A stretch of 13,855 nt of DNA. Origin: Ardenticatenaceae bacterium (GTDB taxonomy: Bacteria > Chloroflexota > Anaerolineae > Promineifilales > Promineifilaceae). The stretch lies in assembly GCA_020634215.1 (NCBI GenBank), contig JACKCD010000084.1, forward strand, positions 1-13,855, read 5' to 3'. Each line of letters starts with the position of its first letter. Within the stretch, counting starts at the first letter, position 1. The translations under genes and the position numbers were made by a program. The notes beneath the pieces were generated by a model. The model made no database searches. It saw only the letters and a program-made list of their open reading frames with translations, and was not told the origin of the DNA. Of the stretch, positions 7,024 through 12,235 are shown piece by piece.

Positions 7024-8082
7024 CTAAATTTCATAGGCAAAGTGGACGAGGTAGCTGAGATAGAGACCACCGTCTCTTTGCTCGATGCCGATGACCCAAC
7101 TGCCCCAGTCGAATTCGATGGCATCGGGAGCGGGGGTGCGCTGTAGGGTGTAGAAGTTAACCGCTTCGTAGCCATCGGGGAGGCGGACTAGCCCAGCGGT
7201 GCTGCCGTGGAGAATGGTGTTGCAGGCACTTTCGTCGGCCGCCATGAGGTCTTGAACCAGCATGGGCTGGATTTGTTCTGTGAAGGAGCCAACCCAAGGT
7301 AGACCGCTGCCGTCATGGACACCCCAATCATAGCTGGTGGTGCTGCTGAAGATGGTGCCCAAATCGCTGCGGCTCAGACGCACTTCGGGGTTCCACCAAC
7401 TGGTGCGGACGCGCAGACCGCGTTCGGAGTGGACAAGCCGCGCCAGTGCCGCACTGTCTCGGTTGCCAACGGCCGTTTTTAACCCCTCCACCAATTCCAC
7501 CACGGCCTCGCTGCTGCAAAAATCGGTTTCGTTGAGCATGGGGGTGAGAAAACGGCCGTTTACCCAGCCGCGCATTCCCCCTTTTTGCATCTCCACCCAG
7601 GTGGAGCCAGCTACCTGGGCCGTGGCCCCCGTGAGCGTAATCCCCGTATCGCTGGCCGCCAATGTTCCCACCACGCCGTTGTTGACCCCGGCACCGCTGC
7701 GGACATTCAGCACGTCGTTGCTTTCCACAAAGGCCACGCGGTAGCTGTTATTGGGGGTGACGGGCGGAACGACCGTTGGCAGCGGCGAGGATTGTTCGGC
7801 CATCGCCGTGGCCGTGGCGTTGCCATCTTGCACTGGGTCAAGCTGTGGGGCTGGCGTGGCGGTGACGGCCGGCAGTGAGGGCACTGTGGGGAAGGAGGTG
7901 GGGATAGCGCGGGGTGGTGCGGCAGCCGTGGGCAGTGCTTGCCCGGCATCGGTGATAGGCGTGGGAACCGTGAGCGTGGCTTCCGGTTCGGGAGACAGCG
8001 CCCCGCAAGCGGTGGCAAAAACAAGTAGCAGCAGGGCTGCAAGGGTGCCGATTTGGGTTGAAAACAAGGGTTTGGTGTTCAA
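7024..8082 (-). CDS. Lipoprotein with Pro/Thr-rich linker and bacterial SH3 domain
   Basis: Probable surface-anchored protein of 352 residues. The N-terminus has a hydrophobic signal (about 11-25) ending FATAC, so Cys26 is the likely lipidation site. Residues about 30-112 are a Pro/Thr/Ala-rich linker. Residues about 114-181 form an SH3 type 3-like domain, with DVLNVRSGAG and RGWVNGRFL, of the kind thought to bind cell-wall or other surface ligands. The remaining ~170 residues are not recognised; they hold two Cys (189 and about 286) and several Trp. The start is TTG at 8082, supported by AGAAGAGG eight bases upstream and by the correct signal-peptide geometry. The NGR in the SH3 domain is encoded by an AACGGCCGTT palindrome, and a second copy encodes Thr-Ala-Val. 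Another palindrome lies about 80 bp upstream. Confidence 0.8.
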   Translation of the reverse strand: MNTKPLFSTQIGTLAALLLLVFATACGALSPEPEATLTVPTPITDAGQALPTAAAPPRAIPTSFPTVPSLPAVTATPAPQLDPVQDGNATATAMAEQSSPLPTVVPPVTPNNSYRVAFVESNDVLNVRSGAGVNNGVVGTLAASDTGITLTGATAQVAGSTWVEMQKGGMRGWVNGRFLTPMLNETDFCSSEAVVELVEGLKTAVGNRDSAALARLVHSERGLRVRTSWWNPEVRLSRSDLGTIFSSTTSYDWGVHDGSGLPWVGSFTEQIQPMLVQDLMAADESACNTILHGSTAGLVRLPDGYEAVNFYTLQRTPAPDAIEFDWGSWVIGIEQRDGGLYLSYLVHFAYEI

Positions 8083-8179
8083 GACAGATACCTCTTCTGA
8101 TTAACAATACGGTGACGATACAACAAATTTTCCGCCACACACATTTATTAAACGGGAAAACGGCCGTTTTGGTTCCCAG

Positions 8180-8191
8180 TTTCACGTGAAA
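8180..8191. promoter_or_regulatory. TTTCACGTGAAA palindrome, parS-like or operator site
   Basis: A perfect 12-bp palindrome about 100 bp upstream of the lipoprotein start. With flanks it reads AGTTTCACGTGAAATT and matches 13 of 16 positions of the widely conserved ParB site TGTTTCACGTGAAACA, including the whole central 12. It lies ten bases from an AACGGCCGTT copy (8159-8168) that is part of the longer palindrome AAAACGGCCGTTTT. It may be a degenerate parS or an operator of a local regulator. Confidence 0.4.
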
Positions 8192-8233
8192 TTTATGGGG
8201 AATTTCGACTACGATGTGGTGGGGGAATGGGTG

Positions 8234-8274
8234 CGTGGTGCGTGGTGCGTACTTATTACACACCACGCACCACG
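8234..8274. terminator. Strong 14-bp-stem hairpin downstream of the VOC gene
   Basis: CGTGGTGCGTGGTG (8234-8247) pairs perfectly with CACCACGCACCACG (8261-8274), with a 13-nt AT-rich loop. On the minus strand it lies about 70 bp after the end of the VOC gene and ahead of the lipoprotein gene. The arms consist of repeated GTGCGTG words. No T-run follows, so its action as a terminator is inferred from its strength and place. Confidence 0.5.
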
Positions 8275-8310
8275 TATGAAAATCAACGATTGTACAAATT
8301 TCCCAAATTC

Positions 8311-8340
8311 ATCCGCGTTTGTCCGCGTTCGTCCGCGTCC
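8311..8340. repeat. Three tandem 10-bp units, TCCGCGTT type
   Basis: ATCCGCGTTT, GTCCGCGTTC and GTCCGCGTCC follow one another exactly, ending 2 bp before the VOC gene's stop codon on the minus strand. Units differ only at the first base and the last two bases. It is a short non-coding tandem array of unknown role; similar TCCGCGTT-type phrases occur between genes in other bacteria. Confidence 0.65.
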
Positions 8341-8342
8341 CA

Positions 8343-8726
8343 TCAAAGAGGGGCAAAGAGATCAATTAAATTGCCGTCTGGGTCAACCACAATCGCATAC
8401 CGTTGCCCCCAAAACGCATCCCAGGGTGGCTTTTGGCCTTCATATCCAGCGGCGGTAACGTTGTTGTATATCTCATCAACCTCGGCGGCATTGGCGCACA
8501 AAAAGGCCATGCCCATGCGGTGGCCGGTGGGTGGGTGCCATGCACCGTGAATGCTTTCCATGAGTGCCGCCGTGTCCCACGCCAGCCGAAAGCCGCCGGG
8601 TGTCTTATACTCTACGTGTGCTTCTGCGTCTGCCTCAGTCGGAATCTCCAGCCCTAGCAGTCGGTAAAACGCCAGTGCCCTACCCATATCTTGCACAATG
8701 ATGCCCACTAAATCAGGTGTTGCCAT
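8343..8726 (-). CDS. VOC (glyoxalase/bleomycin-resistance) superfamily protein
   Basis: Small cytoplasmic protein of 127 residues with the vicinal-oxygen-chelate fold; members include glyoxalases, ring-cleaving dioxygenases and drug-binding resistance proteins. The N-terminal module opens DLVGIIVQDMGRALAFYRLLG, and the C-terminal module ends WGQRYAIVVDPDGNLIDLFA, both classic for the superfamily. The usual metal-binding His in the first strand is absent and the usual Glu of the last strand is replaced by Asp (NLIDLF), so a binding or sequestering role is as likely as catalysis. Start ATG 8726 is chosen because GGAGG lies four bases upstream; the longer TTG start at 8741 would run through that site. 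It is divergent from the NTF2-like gene across a 90-bp gap without an obvious strong promoter. No AACGGCCGTT copy lies in it. Confidence 0.8.
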   Translation of the reverse strand: MATPDLVGIIVQDMGRALAFYRLLGLEIPTEADAEAHVEYKTPGGFRLAWDTAALMESIHGAWHPPTGHRMGMAFLCANAAEVDEIYNNVTAAGYEGQKPPWDAFWGQRYAIVVDPDGNLIDLFAPL

Positions 8727-8816
8727 TGTTCCTCCAAGCAAATATGTGTCTAATCAAGCCAAAAGAGCGTAGCATATACGCCCTCGTCAATCTAAGTTAT
8801 TATATGAGGAGAAATA

Positions 8817-9215
8817 ATGAAGGAACAATGCCAGCAGGAAATTTTAGATTTTCATCATTTTTTTGAGGAATGGTTTGCCGGCCGTTTGCCCAATAGCGAT
8901 GAGGCGTTTGCGCGGGCGACGGTGGCAGTGGGGGAGGCGTTTGGGCTGGTTAGCCCAAACGGCCGTTTAACCGACCGCCACACCCTGATGAACGGGCTGC
9001 GCGGGGAGCATAGCGGCCGTTCCCAATTCCGCATCTGGATTGAAAAGTTCCAGCTTCAACAGCAGCACGGCGACATCGCCATTGCCACCTATGAAGAGTG
9101 GCAAGAAATCGGCGGTGCCATCACTTCACGTCTTAGCACCGCCGTTTTTCAGCAAGACCCCGCCGCACCCAACGGGGTGAAGTGGCTCCACGTGCATGAG
9201 ACGTGGATTGAGTAG
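8817..9215 (+). CDS. NTF2/SnoaL-like (DUF4440-type) small protein
   Basis: Protein of 132 residues, probably a cytoplasmic cone-shaped alpha+beta fold of the NTF2-like superfamily. What is seen: an N-terminal helix (EILDFHHFFEEWFAG), a middle RIWIEKFQLQQQHGDIAIATY strand-rich stretch broken here as RIWIEKFQL and GDIAIATYEEWQEIG, then ARLSTAVF-type strand TSRLSTAVF and a terminal WLHVHETWIE. This order is typical of DUF4440/SnoaL-like proteins, which range from ketosteroid-isomerase-like enzymes to plain ligand-binding proteins; no function can be named. The start follows GAGGAG with good spacing. One AACGGCCGTT copy encodes Asn-Gly-Arg (residues 48-50) and a near copy AGCGGCCGTT encodes Ser-Gly-Arg. 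It ends in the strong hairpin shared with the convergent lipoprotein gene. Confidence 0.7.
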   Translation: MKEQCQQEILDFHHFFEEWFAGRLPNSDEAFARATVAVGEAFGLVSPNGRLTDRHTLMNGLRGEHSGRSQFRIWIEKFQLQQQHGDIAIATYEEWQEIGGAITSRLSTAVFQQDPAAPNGVKWLHVHETWIE

Positions 9216-9225
9216 GGTGTAGGGA

Positions 9226-9283
9226 GTGGGGTGTAGAGAGTGGGGAGTGGAGAATATCCAACGCCCCACTCTCCACACCCCAC
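9226..9283. terminator. 20-bp-stem hairpin between convergent genes, bidirectional terminator candidate
   Basis: The left arm 9226-9245 (GTGGGGTGTAGAGAGTGGGG) pairs with the right arm 9264-9283 (CCCCACTCTCCACACCCCAC) at 19 of 20 positions, with an 18-nt loop. It starts 11 bp after the NTF2-like stop and ends 5 bp before the stop of the lipoprotein gene, so it can serve both. The left arm is preceded by more of the same words (GGGTGTAGGGAGTG). TCTTTA follows the right arm on the plus strand. Confidence 0.7.
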
Positions 9284-9287
9284 GTCT

Positions 9288-11066
9288 TTAATCATCAAAA
9301 TCATCCCAGCCAAAATCAATCCGCTCTTCCTGCTCGCCGGGGTCAAGGATAAACGTCCAGCGGTCTACGCCGGTGGCAGGCCAGGTGAAGTCGCCGGGGA
9401 TGAGCAGCTCGACGTTGGCGGGGCTAAAGGCATCTACCCAAATGCAGTAGGTGGCGCTGTCTAGTCCGTCAAACAGATAGGTTCCGTCGTCACCAGTAAG
9501 AGCAGTGGCAATGATGTTGCCGGGGCGGGTGCCAACAGCCGGGCAAGCTCCTTGCGCCAGGGTGACGGTGAGGCCGACTAACGGCCGTTCAATCCCCTGA
9601 AATGTCCCATCCCCTCGAAACACGCCGCCCGTTTCCACACAAATGGCGGCCGGCGTACCATTGCTGGTACACAAATCGCGCCAGGCCACACCGCCAATTG
9701 AGGCCGAGCCAGGAGCAGGCGTTGGCGTTGGGTCAGTTGCGGCGGGTGGTTCACCAGCCACAATTTGCACCCAAAACGCATTTTCCAGAAAGCCATCTAC
9801 CCCAAAGCGGTTGCCATCGGCATCGGCAAGCTGCCAGTTGCTGCGGTAAGTGCCTGTGGTGGTGGGGGCGGTCATGGTCACAAAGATGTCTACCGTCTGG
9901 CCGGGAGCCACGGCACTAGGCATGGGGGCTGACGTTGCACTCAGGTTGTCGCCGTCCACAAAAACAGCACTGTAGTCGGTGGACCAAGGGCAACTGCCAA
10001 TGTTCCGCAGCCGCCAGCCCACTTCAAACTCGGCACCGGGGGCAATCACGGTGTCATCGGGGGTAGTCAGGTCGCTAACAAAGGTGGAATTGTTGTCGCA
10101 ATTTGCCAAATCGGCTTCGGGCGCGGGCAGGAATTGGAAATCCCAGCCAAAGTCAATGGCTTCAACCTGCTCGCCTTCTTCTATTACTAACGCCACGGCG
10201 TTGCTGTCGTCGGTGAGATAGCTCCACACGCCTTCTTCCAGAACGGCCGTATTTGCTTCGCTCGCAGGGTCAATGGTGACGCAGTAACTGCCGCCGGGCA
10301 GGTCGGCAAAGCTGAAATTGCCGCTGCCGTCGGTGACGGCGGTGGCGGTGGCGGCACTGGTGCAGTCTCCTTCGGCCAGCGTAACTTCCACGCCGGGCAG
10401 GCCGGGTTCACTGGCTTCGGGCAGCCCGTTGGCCTGGAAAACGGTACCGCTGTCGGTTTCGACGGCAATACAGCCGGCCGGGGCTTCGCTGTCGGCTGCA
10501 ACGGCCGTTAATGTTCCCACGCACAAATCATGCCAAACGCGCCCACTGATGCTGGCAGCCACGGCTTCGGGAACGGCCGTTGGCGTTGGTTCTTCCTCCG
10601 GCAGCACATTGTCTGCATCCAGCGTAAACGAGCCGCTGATGCCGTTGACCATCACCGAGTAAGCCCCTGCCGGTAGCCCCGCTACTTCCAGCGGAATCGT
10701 TTCCTCAAATGGCACAAGTGCTTCGGTGCAAATTTGGGACGGGTCGCGCAGGGTGGTGAGGATGACGCGGAAGGTGTTGCCGCTTTGCTGCTGCACCACT
10801 TCTTCTAGCTGGGTGCAGCCATCGGGCAATTCGCCGCGAGCCACGACGTTGATCTGGACGGGGAACGATTCGAGCGGCAAAACCTGGATGCTGTCTACGG
10901 TGGCCTGGCTGCGCACGGGATCGGTGCTGGAAACGGCCGTTGCCGTGGCCGGTACTGCCGTTGCTTCTGGAATAATTGGCGTAGGGGTGGCATCGCTGCT
11001 GCCGCAGGCAGCCAACAAAAGTAGCAGGCTTAACCCTAGCCCTGAAAAAAATGTTTTAACCGTCAT
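9288..11066 (-). CDS. Modular surface lipoprotein: two SdrD-B-like domains around an NBR1-type Ig domain
   Basis: Probable cell-surface protein of 592 residues with no visible enzyme site. Signal: hydrophobic stretch ending LLAAC, lipidation expected at Cys21, then a Thr/Pro/Ala linker. Residues about 56-150 form a beta-rich domain (ESFPVQINVVARGELPDGC, then ETIPLEVAGLPAGAYSVMV) common in Chloroflexi lipoproteins but unnamed. Residues about 172-308 and 456-588 are two related SdrD-B-like beta-sandwiches: both open with VWHDLC or AWRDLC, carry GVEVTLAEGDC or GLTVTLAQGAC, and close with IDFGWD. Between them, about 322-436, is an NBR1-type Ig-like domain (VGWRLRNIGSCPW, YRSNWQLAD). ATG 11066 lies 9 bp from the stop of the M42 peptidase gene, and its GGAG lies in that gene's last codons, so the two are surely cotranscribed. 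Four AACGGCCGTT copies are present. Adhesion or scaffold role is inference. Confidence 0.8.
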   Translation of the reverse strand: MTVKTFFSGLGLSLLLLLAACGSSDATPTPIIPEATAVPATATAVSSTDPVRSQATVDSIQVLPLESFPVQINVVARGELPDGCTQLEEVVQQQSGNTFRVILTTLRDPSQICTEALVPFEETIPLEVAGLPAGAYSVMVNGISGSFTLDADNVLPEEEPTPTAVPEAVAASISGRVWHDLCVGTLTAVAADSEAPAGCIAVETDSGTVFQANGLPEASEPGLPGVEVTLAEGDCTSAATATAVTDGSGNFSFADLPGGSYCVTIDPASEANTAVLEEGVWSYLTDDSNAVALVIEEGEQVEAIDFGWDFQFLPAPEADLANCDNNSTFVSDLTTPDDTVIAPGAEFEVGWRLRNIGSCPWSTDYSAVFVDGDNLSATSAPMPSAVAPGQTVDIFVTMTAPTTTGTYRSNWQLADADGNRFGVDGFLENAFWVQIVAGEPPAATDPTPTPAPGSASIGGVAWRDLCTSNGTPAAICVETGGVFRGDGTFQGIERPLVGLTVTLAQGACPAVGTRPGNIIATALTGDDGTYLFDGLDSATYCIWVDAFSPANVELLIPGDFTWPATGVDRWTFILDPGEQEERIDFGWDDFDD

Positions 11067-11075
11067 AAGCTGTGT

Positions 11076-12122
11076 CTAATCTCCACTTTCATAAACCATG
11101 TAGGCGGCCAGAAACTTGGCCGTATGTTCCAAGCTGTCGCGGTGGCTGCGTTCATAATGGTGCGACGCATCCACGCCGGGGCCAATCAGACCCATCCGCA
11201 CATCCCCACCTGCTCGCCAATACGCTTCGCCGTCGGAGCCATAGTAGGGGTAGATGTCGGTGTTGTAGGGAATGTTTTCCGCCTCGGCCAGCTTTTCCAA
11301 AGCGCGGCGCATTTCATAATGGTATGGCCCAGCGGCATCTTTGGCACAAATCGTCAGCGAAAACTCATCAGAGGTTTGTTTGGGAGCCACGACTGCCATG
11401 TCTACCGTTAGCAGTTCGGCCAAATTGGCGGGCATTCCGGCGGCTGCGCCATGCCCCACTTCTTCGTAGTTGCTGATGTGGATGGTGGTGGTTTGGGCGG
11501 GTTGGTGGCCGGAACGGGACAAAGCAGCTACCGCGCCAAAAGTGGCCGCCACGCTAAGTTTGTCGTCTAAATGGCGGGAACGGATAAAGCCGTTGTCGCT
11601 GAGTTCCACGCGGGGGTCAAAGGCTACAATGTCGCCCACGCGGATGCCCAGGGCATGGGTGTCGGCTTGGGACTGAGTGCGGGCATCAATGCGGACTTCC
11701 ATATTGCTGCTGTCGCGGGTGGCGTTGCGTTCGCTGCTGGTGAAGGCATGGACGGAGGCGGTGGTGGGTAAAAAGGTGCCGCGATAGCTTTGGCCGTTGC
11801 TGGCAAAGATGGTAACACCTTCGCCTTCGACCGATGTCCATGACCAACTGCCAAGCTGGGTGAGACGTAAACGGCCGTTTGCCTTCACCTCTTGCACCAT
11901 TCCCCCCAGCGTGTCTACATGGGCTGTAATGGCGCGGGGTGCATTATTGCGCTTGCCGGGCAACGTTCCTGCCAAAACGCCCTTGGGGGTGACAGACATG
12001 TTTAAAAAGGGGGCAAATGCTGCCTGTGTGTATTTAATTGCACGGTGAGTGTAGCCAGTTGGACTCGGCGTATTGAGCAATCCAACTAGAAACTCAACCA
12101 TCTCCTCTACATCAATTGTCAA
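11076..12122 (-). CDS. M42 family metallopeptidase, similar to the NAGGN-system M42 hydrolase
   Basis: Cytoplasmic di-metal (zinc/cobalt) aminopeptidase-type hydrolase, 348 residues, the usual length. Metal and catalytic marks: AHVDTLGG with His68 and Asp70, RHLDDK with Asp186/187, NYEEVGHG with Glu220 (base) and Glu221, VDMAVV with Asp241, and a late His in ASHHYERSH (321-326). The wording of GFIRSRHLDDK and GVDASHHYERSH recalls the M42 hydrolase linked to N-acetylglutaminylglutamine amide (osmoprotectant) synthesis rather than ordinary glutamyl aminopeptidase; the synthesis genes are not next to it here. The start is TTG 12122, chosen because AGGAGAG lies at good distance and related proteins begin at the same point; ATG eight codons in has a site too close. 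It is first gene of a two-gene operon with the modular lipoprotein and sits behind a consensus promoter. Confidence 0.88.
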   Translation of the reverse strand: MTIDVEEMVEFLVGLLNTPSPTGYTHRAIKYTQAAFAPFLNMSVTPKGVLAGTLPGKRNNAPRAITAHVDTLGGMVQEVKANGRLRLTQLGSWSWTSVEGEGVTIFASNGQSYRGTFLPTTASVHAFTSSERNATRDSSNMEVRIDARTQSQADTHALGIRVGDIVAFDPRVELSDNGFIRSRHLDDKLSVAATFGAVAALSRSGHQPAQTTTIHISNYEEVGHGAAAGMPANLAELLTVDMAVVAPKQTSDEFSLTICAKDAAGPYHYEMRRALEKLAEAENIPYNTDIYPYYGSDGEAYWRAGGDVRMGLIGPGVDASHHYERSHRDSLEHTAKFLAAYMVYESGD

Positions 12123-12156
12123 ATTCTTCTCTCCTCATGTCGGATGCGACAACGGG

Positions 12157-12185
12157 ATTATAGAGGATGGCATGATGCAATACAA
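12157..12185 (-). promoter_or_regulatory. Sigma-70-type promoter for the M42 peptidase-lipoprotein operon
   Basis: On the minus strand TTGTAT (12185-12180) is followed after exactly 17 bp by a perfect TATAAT (12162-12157). The predicted transcript would start near 12150, about 28 nt before the TTG start codon, and would include the AGGAGAG site. The -35 matches the consensus only at TTG; the -10 and spacing are ideal. Confidence 0.6.
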
Positions 12186-12235
12186 ATGGGAGCAAGGTCT
12201 TATGGGCAGGTTCATTCTATGTTAATCAAGGAGGT

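Noticed and set aside
8311..8340. CRISPR array
   Set aside because: The units are 10 bp, contiguous and without spacers; nothing else in the window has repeat-spacer structure.
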